A stretch of DNA of 64,000 nucleotides from Rhodotorula mucilaginosa (GCA_034406715.1 CP137869.1:744001-808000); one strand, 5' to 3'. Positions 43,640 to 58,243 are shown, numbered from the stretch's first letter. Notes: generated by a model not told the origin, from the sequence alone. Numbers and translations: made by a program.

Positions 43640-45330
43640 ATGGCTTGCTCTCCTGTGCTCTCCTCTACCCTGGCCCGAACTACTCTCGGCCGCTGTGCTC
43701 CTCGCCGACGAGTGACCGCCCCACATCAGAGTCTTCACCGCTACGCAGCCCAGCGAACCTTTAGCATGTCGCCTTCGGTACAGCACAGGAACGCGGAGGG
43801 TTCGAGCAAACCAGTCGTCCTGCTCATGGACGAGATCAAGCTGGCGGACGAATTGCTGAGCGACCTGAGCAAGAAATGGGAGGTCGTCGTGAGTAGTAGT
43901 CTTTCCCTCCCGCTCCCAATCTCACGCGAAGGGCCGGCTGTTCAGCGATTCCAAACCTACTATAATCTCCTTCTGTGCTCGCGTCCGTCCGCGAACTTAA
44001 CTGAGATCGACGTCTCCGCTGGTCACAGCCGCTCTCGTCTTCAACCCGAAGCGGCTTCATCGATGATTGCCGTTCCAAGTACGCGCATGCCCAGGGAATC
44101 TACCGTCACTTTAAGGGCCCCTCGACCAAGGTGCGAAAACTGCTATGCCCTCGTGTTTCGAGGCCGACTCGCTGACTGACCTTTCCTGGTACGCGATAGG
44201 TCACCGGTCTTTTCGACACCGACCTCGTGAGTGCATTGCCCGACACTCTTCAGTTCATCGCACACAACGGAGCAGGCTACGACCGTGCGTACCCCGAGTT
44301 AGAATCTGCATGCGTCGTCATAGCGTTGCGGAGCATTTCCTGACTTAACCGCCATCGGTAGAGATCGACGTCGACGCATGCACGAAGCGAAGGATTCAGG
44401 TTTCGGTGCGCATAGATATTCCAGCGCTCTCTGACGCATTCCGAGAGCTCCATAGGCGTAGCTAATCCACCTGACTTTCTGTCTTCGACCTGCGCAGAAC
44501 GTCCCCGTGGCTGTCGATGGAGCGACTGCCGACACCGCTTTGTTCCTGATGCTTGGCGCCCTACGACAATTCGGCAAGGCGCAGCACAGTCTGCGAGACG
44601 GTGCATTCAACACCGGTTTGCCGCTGTCTCATGACCCGGAAGGCAAAGTGGTGCGTGCGCGAGCGATCCCTTTGGCTTTGCCACCGTAAGGCGCAGCTAC
44701 TGATTCACGTAACCTGAGCAGCTCGGAATCGTCGGCATGGGAGGCATTGGACGGGCGTTTGCTCGGCGAGCCCGCGCGCTCGGCATGACCATCGTTTATC
44801 ACAACCGGAATCGGCTATCGCCCGACCTCGAAGACGGCGCGACCTATGTGTCCTCGCTGGACGAGCTCCTTTCCACGTCCGACGTCGTCTCGCTCAACCT
44901 CCCTCTAAATGCCAAGACCCGGCATACAATCGGCGAGGAGCAGTTCAAGCGGATGAAGAAGAGCGCGATCCTGATCAACACGGCCCGAGGTCCGGTCGTC
45001 GACGAGAAGGCTTTGGTGGACGCGCTGGAGCATGGCGAGATTTCGGGATGCGGACTGGACGTGTATGAGAACGAGCCGAAGATTGAGGAGGGCCTGATCA
45101 AGCTGGAGCGGGAAGGCAAGGCGTTCTTGCTGCCGCATGTTGGGTACGTTTTACCGCTTTCCTTTCTGCGCGTCCGTACACGTTACCGATACTTACAGGT
45201 GTTCGCTTTCAGGACATTGACCGTCGAGACTCAGCGCGAGATGGAGAGTGTGTGCTTGCGCCAACTCGACACGGGGTTCAAGACGGGAAAATTCGCATTC
45301 TGGGTTCCGGAGCAGAAGGGGCGATTCTGA
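43640..45330 (+). CDS. D-2-hydroxyacid dehydrogenase, glyoxylate/hydroxypyruvate reductase type
   Basis: An NAD(P)H-dependent reductase of 2-oxoacids, similar in layout to yeast Gor1 (glyoxylate reductase). The N-terminus MACSPVLSSTLARTTLGRC, Arg-rich and without acidic residues for about 45 residues, looks like a mitochondrial presequence; a second Met at SMSPSVQH could give a cytosolic form. Spliced exons give LQFIAHNGAGYDQIDVDAC, then NVPVAVDGATADTALFLML, the Rossmann LGIVGMGGIGRAFARRA, the catalytic Arg in ILINTARGPVVDEKAL, Glu in GLDVYENEP and His in FLLPHVG. The last exon starts TLTVETQREME, and the stop is 45328-45330. About 390 residues. Six or seven introns with normal sites. Substrate choice is inference. 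Confidence 0.88.
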
Positions 45331-46235
45331 TGCAACGAGATCGTCAAGAGTCTGTTGATGTACAGTGTGTCCTGCTCAGTCGTGTAGGCCAAGAGTTGAG
45401 GAGAGCATGAAAATGCCATGTGCGCAGGCTGGCCCCTGTCCTTGGCGCGGCGCAGCTGCTCACTCAACCCGCTCGCGAGCGAATCAAAGTCGCGTGCTGC
45501 TTGCCACATTCGAGCACCTTGAAGCTACAGATCCTCGCGGAATCTCTCCAGACAGCTTCAGTCAAGCCCTCGCGCGCGCCAGAACTCGCATCGAACGACT
45601 TTGAGCGTATCTCGCTCCGGGACCTCTCCACCGCAACCGCTTCACCACCTCGTTCTTACCGGTAAGTCTGCCCATTGAACGACTCCAACGCAATCTCCGA
45701 TCTGCTGCAGGGCATCCCCGTGCGCTCTGGGAGATGGGGGAAGCTGCAAAGGGGTGCTCGCGCCTCCTCCTCCCGGTGCCACGACGACGCCAAAGCCTCT
45801 GCACGTCAGGAGGCTATACGGTCATGCACGGGATTGGAGCGGATGACACCATCATGCATATCGGGGGATGCGGCGACTCGCTCGGGACATCGGAGACGGC
45901 GTGCGGTGTCATCGAACATTTCGCGCGTTGCGAAGAACCAGATGCAGCCTCATCGACAGCTCGATCGGGCTCTGCGACGCCTTCGACAACGAGATCGACA
46001 TCTCTTGTGATCGTGGGGCCGGGCGCGGCTCGGGGGTCGGCACTCGCTGCAACGACTGAGCGCGTCGAGCTGGCGCACCGGTTGGGCGACGATGCCATCG
46101 TCAGCGAGGGACTTTGGAATCCTTCCTGGGCGGCAGGGGCTCAAACATACCCAACAGGGGTTTGCGCCTTGATCGGGACGGTTTTGCTGACCCTGCACAC
46201 ACCTCTTCCCGCTCGGTCAACAGAATCCAGCCAAG
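45331..46235. other. long region upstream of GFA1, probably promoter and 5' leader
   Basis: 900 bases with no conserved protein on either strand. A good intron-like stretch lies at 45662-45710 (GTAAGTC ... CTGCTGCAG), consistent with a spliced 5' leader of the downstream gene. An ATG at 45734 opens about 185 codons without family likeness, ending inside the first coding intron of GFA1. Confidence 0.45.
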
Positions 46236-49030
<2,795 letters not shown>

Positions 49031-49108
49031 CTCCCTACCATCCAATAGCTTCCCTCCACCCGTACTGTCCTCACTTGTTCCAATCACAGACATTTCACAT
49101 AAGAAGCG

Positions 49109-49180
49109 GAGAAAAGCGGTATGCAGGGTTGGGAAAGCGGTACATGCAGGGTTCGGGAAAGCGGTTCGGGAAAGCGGTTG
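49109..49180. repeat. short tandem repeats of a GGGAAAGCGGT unit
   Basis: The unit GGAAAGCGGT recurs four to five times with spacers TATGCAGGGTT, TACATGCAGGGTTC and TTC, between the converging stops of GFA1 and the HTH-domain gene. It may affect both 3' ends. Confidence 0.85.
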
Positions 49181-49181
49181 A

Positions 49182-51058
49182 CTACAGGAGAGAGCGGGCC
49201 TTCAACTTCCTCCATCTCACGTAGATTTGATGCACCGTCAAGTTCATCTTCCTCGCGATACTGGCATGCGTCCAACCTGCTGCCTTCAAGCGTCGGATCT
49301 GCGAGTCGTCGGAGCTCGAGAAGTTGTGCCGGTAGGAAGCGTCCTGGTCCGTCTTGATCTTGCGCCACCGCCAGTCGGCGCTGCCGACGGAAACGCCCAA
49401 TTTGCGAGCAATCTTGCTCATCGGCTTGCGCTGACGTCGCAATCTCCTCAGCTTTGCGTCGTCGGCGGCGGTCCAGGCGTGATTCTCTCCCCCTCCGCTC
49501 TTCAAGAGGCGGTAGCGCGACGAGACATCCCCTGTTTTGCGCGTCGGGCTCAACGCGGCACCGATGGCTTCGAAAGACTGGTACTCTTCGTCGCGCAAGC
49601 GCAGGATCAACTTGTCCTCACGCGGAAGGAAGCGACGCAGGGTTTTGCCGAGCATCGGCGAGCGCTTCTTGCCGAGGATCGAGTCGTTCGCCTTCTTCGC
49701 CCGTTTCGGAGGGTTGTTCCGACCTCGGGGGAGGAGTATCGGTTTGCGCAGACGAGGACGGGCAGTTGAATAGCGCGGAGTCCGAATGTTGCTGCGAGGC
49801 GTCGTCTTCGGCGGGAGCCCAGCTGCTGCCCTCGCGGCCTTTGCCTCTTCCGCCTGACGTGCCTGTTCCTCCTTCCGGAGCGCGGCGTGCTCGCGCACCT
49901 GTCCGAGCGTCTCTGCGGCCGGGAACTTTTGGCGGATCATGTCGAGGATCGCGTACGTGCACGTGAGATCTGCGATCTTGCGGTTCGGTGATTCTGCGGC
50001 GAGTACGTCGAGAATCGGGTCCGTGCCGAGGCTGCCGCACGGGGCACAGTTCGCTCCGCCATCGTTCGTGTGCGTCTGAGCCGCCGCGGCCATCAGCGCC
50101 TCAATGTCCATCACCTGCACATGATCCTACTTGTCAGTACGAATTCATGAATATGCAAATGTGCTGCTCTTACGCACGTCCGCGTGCGCCAATTGCGAAT
50201 CCAGCGACGACGCCGAGGAGAGAATAGAGAGGAAGACGAAGCTGTTGCCGGCGTGCTGGGGGTACTCGTCCTTGAACGTCTTGAACATGAAGAGGATGAG
50301 CTGGTTGAGCGACTTGACGGCCGACTCGCTGCCGACGAAGTGTGCTGGAACCCGCCAGTACGGGTCGGACTCGTCTTCTGGGAGGTGGTCGAACGCGTCC
50401 GAGAATCCGACGTAGCCATTCTTACGAATCCATTCGCCGCCATTCGCTGACGGCAAATTGCGGACCCATCGGTCGAAGTAAACTTCGTGGTGCCTTTCGA
50501 CGGCCATCTTGCGCCATCGATACTCTTGCGCGAAAGCGTCGAAGGCTGAGCTCGCCGCCTCGGTGCGCGTGCCCGCCCACAGTTGATAGACGATGTACGG
50601 CAAGGCCGAAGTACCGTTGGCGAGCTTGCTATTGAGCGACGTCGAGTGCGGCGGCGTCGAGCGGGGGGAAGTTTCGGTAAGCGTCGGGAGGTGCACCGCT
50701 TGAGCGAGAACGTGGTAAAGGTGAGCATCGTTGTCGTTTCCGTCCCGGAGCGTGACGTTCGGCGAGCCCGCATCGCGATTGCGAACGAGGGTAGCTTGTA
50801 TAAGTCGATTTTGCTCCTCCTGCGGCAATTCGCAGAGCCACTCGCGGTTTGGCACTTCACCGACGGGGAGGTGCACGGTGCTGCCGCACAGTTTCAGGAC
50901 GGCGCATTGCCCGACGCCGCGCACGTACGCATGCGACGTCCGCGGGGACCAGCGGGGTTCGACTCGAGGACGTTTGCGGCGGCCGGACTGATCGGGCGCG
51001 TCGGAAGCACGTTTGGCGAAAGAACGAGCGGGAGCATGTTGCGACAAAGACCGATTCG
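49182..51058 (-). CDS. Unknown nuclear protein with C-terminal HTH/SANT-like repeats
   Basis: Not recognised as a named family. The large first visible exon (from the acceptor at 51059) gives CAVLKLCGSTVHLPVGEVPN, PYIVYQLWAGTRTEAASSAF, FDRWVRNLPSANGGEWIRKN and FMFKTFKDEYPQHAGNSFVF. One intron (donor GTGCGT near 50175, acceptor near 50113) leads into MDIEALMAAAAQTHTNDGG. Its last 130 residues hold two or three trihelical units: REDKLILRLRDEEYQSFEAI, DDAKLRRLRRQRKPMSKIAR with KLGVSVGSADWRWRKI, and DDSQIRRLKAAGWTHASIAR with KMNLTVHQIYVRWRKLKA. The spacing resembles Myb/SANT or homeodomain-like HTH DNA-binding domains with the second and third helices in tandem. There is no in-frame ATG before a stop upstream of 51047, so a short 5' exon is missing from my model. 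Confidence 0.6.
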
Positions 51059-51257
51059 CTGTAGCTATACCCGAGGCCCGCGCGAAGCACGAGCGTTAGC
51101 TTCCAGGCCGAGTTCGCGGACAGTATCCGTGTCGACTCTGACCGGAAAGGAAGCGCACCTCCGGAGAGCCGATTCGCGGCCGCCGCCTCGCCGATGCTGC
51201 TGATACCTTTCTCCTCCCTGAACGGGCGCGCTGCTTGTTTTCGACGACTCGCATCAG

Positions 51258-52190
51258 TCACGGAACAGCAGCCGCGAAAAAGATGACGCAGGAAATGGGG
51301 TGCGCACAATTGGGAGGAGCGGCTCCGGAATCAGGGCGGTCGCGAGCACCTTCCTTTCTCGTCGCCCTTTCGCTCGCGACATCTCCCTTGCACGCGACGG
51401 CTTGCTCGACGCCAGCGACGACGACAGGCTTACTGCTGATGCGCCTATCTCCCTCTCGAGGCGCGATTGCACTTGCGCGAGCTCCCTCGGCATGTCCGCG
51501 GTTAAGATCGAGCGCAGCTGGCACGTGGGCGGCGGCGCGACTGTAGCTCGGAAAGGCGGCGAGGGCGGGCTGACCGGTACGGTTGCTGGTCAATACACGT
51601 TCGCGGTCGACTCCACTGCTGGAAGGCCTGCCGGTCCATGCTAGTCCGGGGTCGTCGAGTCGGTGTTCAGCCCCGTTCCCGTTCCGACGGTTCGCGCGAG
51701 CAGAGGGCGACTCCTGGCCGAGCGACGGCCTGTTGCTGCTACTGCTGCTGCTACCATCCTTGCTTGCGATTCGACCCACCGCCGGTCCCGCACCGCCGCT
51801 GGCGCCGGTGGCCGTCGTCGTCCAATCGCGGTGAGGCTGCCACGGTGCCGGTCGAGGAGGCGGTGCAGGCGGCGGCGGTCGCTCCGACCTGAGGGGGAGC
51901 GGCTTTGCGGCGGAGGGGTACTGGACCCGCGACGTCGAGGCGACCGGCAGGGGCGGCGCTCCGGTCGCCCAGCCGGGCGGGCGTTCGAGGCGAGGACGAG
52001 TCGTCATCGGTAAGGACGGCCTGGCGTAGTGAGCCGAGGTGTGGTCGCGGCCGGCGAGCGCCTCGAGACGCTTCTTCGCGTCAAACCCACCCAGCCAGCC
52101 GGCTCCAGGCATAGCTGCGTCGTCAGACGAGGGTGGGCGGGCAGATGTCGGTCGCGAGGGACGCCGCGTCGAGGACTTTTTTTCGGACAT
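51258..52190 (-). CDS. Unknown Pro/Ser-rich disordered protein
   Basis: Not recognised. ATG 52190 opens MSEKKSSTRRPSRPTSARPP, then GAGWLGGFDAKKRLEALAGR as the only helix-like piece, then Pro/Ser/Arg-rich sequence. A different frame near 51493-51254 reads MPRELAQVQSRLEREIGA, which looks more like a coding helix, so an unplaced intron may switch frames near 51,500 and the last part of the single-frame model may be wrong. It is divergent from the gene at 52365 with a 174-base shared promoter. Confidence 0.45.
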   Translation of the reverse strand: MSEKKSSTRRPSRPTSARPPSSDDAAMPGAGWLGGFDAKKRLEALAGRDHTSAHYARPSLPMTTRPRLERPPGWATGAPPLPVASTSRVQYPSAAKPLPLRSERPPPPAPPPRPAPWQPHRDWTTTATGASGGAGPAVGRIASKDGSSSSSSNRPSLGQESPSARANRRNGNGAEHRLDDPGLAWTGRPSSSGVDRERVLTSNRTGQPALAAFPSYSRAAAHVPAALDLNRGHAEGARASAIAPREGDRRISSKPVVVAGVEQAVACKGDVASERATRKEGARDRPDSGAAPPNCAHPISCVIFFAAAVP

Positions 52191-52364
52191 TTTGCTCGAA
52201 CTCGTTGACCGCTCTCTCTCTTCTCTCGCTCACAGCCTGACAGCAGTTGTGCTTGTCGTTGCTTCCCAAGTGAACACCTAGGCTCCTTGCCTCGTGCCCC
52301 ACCCCTCGCTCGCCGTCGCCCGTCGTCGCCCGCCGCTCAGACCCCGCCCGAAAGTCTGTCGAGG
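52191..52364. promoter_or_regulatory. compact bidirectional promoter
   Basis: Only 174 bases separate two start codons on opposite strands. They contain a CTCTCTCTCTTCTCTCGCTC pyrimidine tract and no TATA box, typical for head-to-head fungal gene pairs. Confidence 0.55.
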
Positions 52365-53727
52365 ATGGCTGAAACCTCCGTGCCCGGCTTCGTCGTCGCC
52401 CTGGACGCGAACAATCTTGCCGCTCAGTTTGAGCAGTATGTACGCGCGACTTCCGCCGCCGCCTCTCGAGCTAGCCGTGCTTGTGCTGAAACCGTCCGTT
52501 TTCACCCATCAGACTGAACTTCCCTCGTGGCTTCTCGAGCTCGGAGCGATGATGTGGGCGCCTTTCGAGGAGTGGCCGCACAGGTTGTGAGTACCGCGTC
52601 CTCTCGATAGAGGCGCCGCTCCCCAAGGCTAACCTTGTGACTCGAGGAAGTTTTGCCGTCTTTCCGGATCAGGAGGCACTTTGGACCGCGATAAATGCCC
52701 TTCATCTGCGCCCATTGCCAGGACCTGGGGAGCAGCACCTTAGCGCCACCGTAAGTTGCGGAGTATCCTTTTCTCTGCGCGCTGCTCGCGCAGGGCAGCG
52801 CGCAGATATGCTACCCAAGCTGAGTCACTGGCGTTCCTCACACACAGGACTCCGGTCCGACCGCGTTCGCTCTCTCCATGATTGACCAGCGCCGCGTCCT
52901 CGTCCGCCTCGCCGAACTGCAGTCTCAACAGACTAGCAACGCTCACTCCGGCCCGGACCAGATCCCGCCGAGCGGCGAAATGCACGGCACAGTCGCTTGG
53001 CGCGGCCAGGTGATCTCGAGCCGCTGGACCGAATACCCGCACAGCTGCAACTTTCGCCTTATGGGCATTGACGTCGGCGGTTCGGGAGACGAAATCTCGC
53101 GCAGGTGGGTCAAGGCCATCGTCGAACAAGGCATGGACGAAGAGTTTGTGAACGACATGTGAGTTCGACTCGCGCGCCCCTCTGGGTGGGTGTCCCTGCT
53201 GATACGTCATCTTGACCCTGATGCATAACAGCTCGTATGTTTTTGTTCGCCCCGGCTTTCCCTACACCGACAGGCAAAACATCGCCAAGTACAACCTCGA
53301 CTTCGCGTTCAGCTCCGAGACGCGCTGGATCACCTTCATGGACAGCAAGGCTCGTCGGGATTTGATCAGGTTTGCAAAGGAGAACATGGGCAGGGTACGT
53401 CTTTGCTCTGTTCTTCTGGGCGTGTGTACTTCGTGCAACCTGACCGTACCCTGGCAGTGGTCGGTCGGTGTAGGCAACGCCGACTCGATCGGCAGGCCGC
53501 CGACTTTCCCCGAACGCACAAAGGAGAATGAGGCGTACTATGCGCAGGCGCATGTCCTGTCCGAGCAGAACAAGTCGACAAGCGCGTGGACGAACGTCCC
53601 GATGAGCACCTCGACGAGCGCTTCGACTGCGCCTTCGGGATCGAACGCTGCGACGAAGCTCGGTTGGAGCAGGGCGCTGGGGTCTCTCGCCTCGCAGAAG
53701 GAAATGTTCTGCACGCGGCCGCTGTGA
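52365..53727 (+). CDS. Unknown conserved-looking protein
   Basis: Not recognised. ATG 52365 opens MAETSVPGFVVALDANNLAA. Spliced exons give TELPSWLLELGAMMWAPFEE, GSFAVFPDQEALWTAINALH, PTAFALSMIDQRRVLVRLAE, GTVAWRGQVISSRWTEYPHS, CNFRLMGIDVGGSGDEISRR and SYVFVRPGFPYTDRQNIAKY, ending in a Ser/Thr/Ala-rich tail (stop 53725-53727). Frames stay open across five introns with standard sites, and the aromatic-rich core looks like a folded soluble domain. No membrane segment or catalytic motif was recognised. Confidence 0.65.
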
Positions 53728-54014
53728 TAGTCTTGTGCGTAAGGGGTTGCTGCTTTTTGTGTTCCGTTGCTCGCTTGTCTCCTTTCATTTTGTCACATTT
53801 GCAATCTCTGACCATACGTCGTACAAAGGTTCAGTTTCCGGCTCGAGATGCATGATTCAGACCGAAGAATTACCGAAGCGAAGTCACCGCCCGCACATCA
53901 AGCAAGTCTCTTGCTTGCTCTTCCTCCTTCCCTTACCCCCCATCTGAACCCCCCAGCTTTCATCACCGTTGCCTTCGCTTCTGTGGTAGCAGCCTGCTTG
54001 ATCTTCCGGGCGAC

Positions 54015-57000
54015 ATGGACCGCTCCTTCGAGACCGTAGCCGAGTCGGTCAAGGCGCGCCGGGACCGCCGCCCGCCACTCAAAGTCGCCGCGTTCGCCTC
54101 GTCGCCGGCTCCCACGGCCGCGCAGCCGGCCAAGGTCGCCTCGAAGCGGCATACGGTGCACAAGAGGGTGGTCTCCAGCTCCGGGCCCAACCGGCGCGGC
54201 AAGACGTCGACGAACCGGCGAAAGGCGTCAGACAGGAGTCATGAAAGTGTGGGGGAGCTCCTCCGGCGCAAGGCGCTGGCGGCCGTACTCAAGGCGAGCG
54301 CGGCCAAGTACAAGCAGAAGAAGCAGCAGCGGCAGCAGCGGAAGGGCACGGCCGAGGCCTCCGACGTGGACGACGGCAGCTTGACCCATCACGCAATTCG
54401 CAAATACGGCAAGTCTTGCCAGAAAACCCCTCGGACCGGGGCTTTTTGCTTACTCTACTTGGTCTGAGCAGTCGAGGAACAGCTCGACGATGGATCGGAG
54501 CTCTCAGGCGCCAAGCTGACGGAGCAGCTGAGGTCGGCGAAGGATTCGCTCGTCCAAGATGGCCTCACGGTCTCGAACAAGAAGCGTGTCCGCCTCGCCA
54601 GTGACACGGATGTGGAGCTTTCTGAGCTCGAAGACGACGACGAAGTAAGAGGACCCCGAGATCATTCGTGATCGCCACTTCCGAGTCGTCGGGCTAACCT
54701 CTCTGACCCGACCCGCAGGCCTGCGACGAAGCGGCCGCCACCCTGCTCTTGAAGCACCCGCTCGCGCGAATGCCGAGCACGGAAAGCAAGTCGACGCCCG
54801 CCCGGGAGGGCTCCCGCCCTCGCTCGGCATCGACTCGCCAGGCTGGATCGAGCGCTCGGAACCACGAACTTGCGAGCGATGAGGACGAGATGGGCTCGGA
54901 CGCGGACGCCCACATGGCCGAGGCTTCGGATGCCGAGTCTGAGCCTGCATCGAGCAAACGCGGACGCAAAACAGCGAAAGAGAAGGCGCAGCCTCCGGCG
55001 ACCAGAACCACAAAGAAGCGCGTCGAAGTCGCAAAGCCAAACAAGTCGGACGGGCTCTCCCGTCTCAGGAAGGATCAGCTCATCGCCCGGGTCAAGAGTC
55101 TCGAGGTCCAGGTCGCAGCAGCCGCGCCGCAGGAGGCTAGTCCGCAACTCGCCGACGTGGACGAAGAGGTGCCGCTCGTCGAAGCGAAACGTGAGCTCGC
55201 CGAACTTACCGAGGCCAATAGGCACTGGCGTGCGACCGCAATCATTCTTCGTCGACGCTTGGCTCAGCACGAAGACGTCTCCGACATCGACTGTGACGAG
55301 CAGGAGGCTTTCGGTTCTGCTGCTCGCGAAGATGCGTCGGCCGACGACGCGCATTCAGCCACCGGACCGAGCTCGCCAGAGCAGCAAATGTTTGATGCCT
55401 ACGTCGATGCGCGAGCTGTCGCCAGCGGCAGCGGTGACCTTGCGGTCTCCCATACCGACGATGGTTCCGGCTTCGCCGCACCGGACTTCCCGCGACTCGA
55501 GCTCGACACAGACGACGATCGCTCGAACGGAAAGGGGAAAGGGAGGGCGTCCCCGTCCGAGGGCGCATCCCCCATTCGCGCATCCTCCTCCGGACCGTTC
55601 CATGAGGTCGGTTCGTCGTCGTCCCCGACCAAGTCTTACGCCGACCATGCTTCGTCTCCGTTCGGGCGCACCGGACGCGCGGTCACCGAACCTTCTAGTC
55701 CCTTGTCCTCGCCAGCGCGCGCACCTGTCCAGGGCTCGCTTCTCGACCATGTCGGACAAAAGGCGCTGCAAGAAGAACGGCTTCGGTCCACCGCGTTGAA
55801 AGAGGAGTTCGCGCTGGCTACGCGGTAAATATCGCCATCTTAGACTCTCCTGGGCTTGTTACTGACTTCCTTCCCCCTCTTCTCAGTGCCTACCAGGACC
55901 AAGCGATGGAGCTCGCAGCGCTCAAGTCCGACATGGTCATTCTGAGGGCCAAGCTCGTCGAAACGGAGGCAGCTCGTACAGCCGCGATTCAGTCGGCCGA
56001 GTCCAAGTCGGCGGGCCACCAAGAGCTGTCGGATCGCCTCAAGGAATACGCGGACGCCCTCGGGGACGCCAACCAACGTGTGCGTGCGCTCGAGGCGGAC
56101 ATTGAGGAGCGCGAGAAGCGCGCAAAAACACGCGAGCTCGACTAGGCCAGCGCCCAGGCGGATTACGACGGCGTCTTGGCCCAGGAGCGCCGTGCGCACG
56201 CCGAAGCCGCCGAAGCCTCGGAGCGCGTTAAGGCTCTCGAAGCTGCGCTGCAGCAAAGCAAGGCCGTAGCCCTTGCCGCGCACTCCTCCTCGGAGGAACT
56301 CGAGACTATGCGCAAGCAAAGGGACGACGCCATGACGTGAGTCAACCAAGACAACGTTGCTCACACCCTTGCTGATGAACGATTCGCACCTCTAGCGAGC
56401 GGGATCGTGCTCGTTTCGAGATTGCGCGCCTGAAGACCTCGTGCGCGGAGTACGAAACCGCGGTAGACAAGAGCAGTCGCGAGCTGGGGGACTTGACGGC
56501 CGACCGCAACCGGCTCGCCGCAGAATGCGAACGTCTCGCCGCCGAAAAGGAGCACGAAACGGAAGCCCTCGATCTCTCGATGGAGCAGCGTCGGGTGGTG
56601 GAGCTTGAGAGGAATCGCCTGCGACAGGCACTGGCCGAGAAGGAACAAGAAGTGGAGCGTGTCGCTCGATCGTGAGTACAGCTAGACACTGCTGAGCGTG
56701 ACTTTCTTCAGCGACACAAGCTGATTCTCCTCGACACGCTCAGGCACCAGATCGCAGCTCAACTCGATCAGCAGACCATTACGGAGATGTCTCACACGAC
56801 CAGCGAGCAGCAAGCTCGCATCGAGGAATTGGAGGAGGCCCTCGAGAGCCTCCGCGGTCGCGCCGAAGAGGCGGAACAAGAGCGCGCAAACGCCCAAGTC
56901 TTGCGGGAGGAAGTCGCGGAATGGCGAGAGTGAGTTTCGACGTTTCGCGGTGTATTCCTTACGGCGAAGCTGACGGAATGTGGTTTGATCTGTCTCGCAG

Positions 57001-58071
57001 GAAGTACGAACTGGCCGAAGCCGCACGCGCTGCACAAGAGGGCGATCACGCCGCGCAGGCTTGTCGTTTGACCGAGGTCGAGACGGCTCGCCACAAGCTC
57101 GAACTGAGCCTCCTCGACTCGGAATCCGAGGCGTCCAGGGCGGCGGCGCAGGTCGACAAGATGAGCGCGGATTGCCGCAGCTTCAAGGAGGAACGCGCTC
57201 GCCTGGCTACGCGGATCCGCCACGCGCTCGAAAGCCTTGGAGGGCAGGCGAACTCCGACTCGAATGACGATATCTCGCTGCTGCTCGACTCGGTCTTCCA
57301 GCAAGTGCAGCAAGAAGCTGGACGGTTGCAGCAGGTCGCCGTCGAGAACACCTCCCGACTCGACCTTCTCAACTTTGCCACCTCCTTCGCGCGCGACATC
57401 GTCGCTCTCCTGCCCGACGACGACACAGGCGCTCGGACCACATCGAGCCTCGAAGGTCTGCTCGCGACGATCCTCACCGGCGTGCGCGACCTCCACGCTG
57501 CAAGGGTCCAGGCGCTCGACGAAAGCGACGCCGCCACTGAAGCGATCAACGCGCAGCGCCTGGTCTTGATTGGCATGCACCGCACTCTCCAAGACGTGAT
57601 GCTGTCTGACGAGCCGTCGGAACTCGTGGAGGAAGCCGATCCCGACCGTGCTGTGGGGGCCGAAGATTTGACGACGCTCGCGCGCACGACGACCGAACTC
57701 GTCGACAAGCTCGTCGAGTCGTTCAAGACGCTCAATGGGCGGTACGGAGAGCTCGAGCAAGCCCTGAGGAAGTCGGCGGAAGAGTGGGAGACGCGCCAGG
57801 TCGAGCTTGTTGAACGTCAGCGGTACGTTTGCCTGTCGCTTTTGCTCGTCGCGCAATGCCCCGCCTGACATGTCAACCACCGTCTCGGCTACACAGCAAG
57901 ATCAAATCGCTTGAGGAAGACCTGGAAGCCGCGCGTGCGGCGCGATGCGCGCTCGAAGAATGGATCCGTCGGGGCCCGGTCCTGGTCGCCGACTTGCAGA
58001 AGTCGACCCCGACAGCCGCAGCAGGCGGAGCGCAGGGCACGGCCAGCGCGATGGAGGGAATCAACGCATGA
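54015..58071 (+). CDS. Large coiled-coil protein with an in-frame TAG or optional intron
   Basis: Not recognised; about 1,200 residues. The N-terminus (MDRSFETVAESVKARRDRRP) is very basic with KKQQRQQRK near residue 110, followed by a long acidic/Ser-rich disordered part (SDEDEMGSDADAHMAEASDA). From about 55,880 it is almost pure heptad coiled coil: AYQDQAMELAALKSDMVILR, RNRLAAECERLAAEKEHETE, EELEEALESLRGRAEEAEQE, plus a globular helical stretch LLNFATSFARDIVALLPDDD with LVLIGMHRTLQDVMLSDEPS, and a final coil KIKSLEEDLEAARAARCALE. A TAG stands in frame at 56143-56145; a 66-base, phase-0 intron (GTGCGT at 56080 to CTAG at 56145) would remove it exactly. A role at the spindle, a pole body or the Golgi would fit this layout but is not shown. 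It converges with NUP53. Confidence 0.7.
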
Positions 58072-58243
58072 ACGGAGACGCTTGATACTGCTTGGGCAGT
58101 TGCTTGTTGTTGTTTAGCTCGCTCGCTTGTCTTGTACATCTCCGGCCCCCGACCGCGAAGGTCTAGGTCGTCAAATACCCTTCTTGCACATAGCACACTT
58201 CCAGGGCAATCACACTTGTCTACACACTGATCAGTCGAGACCT

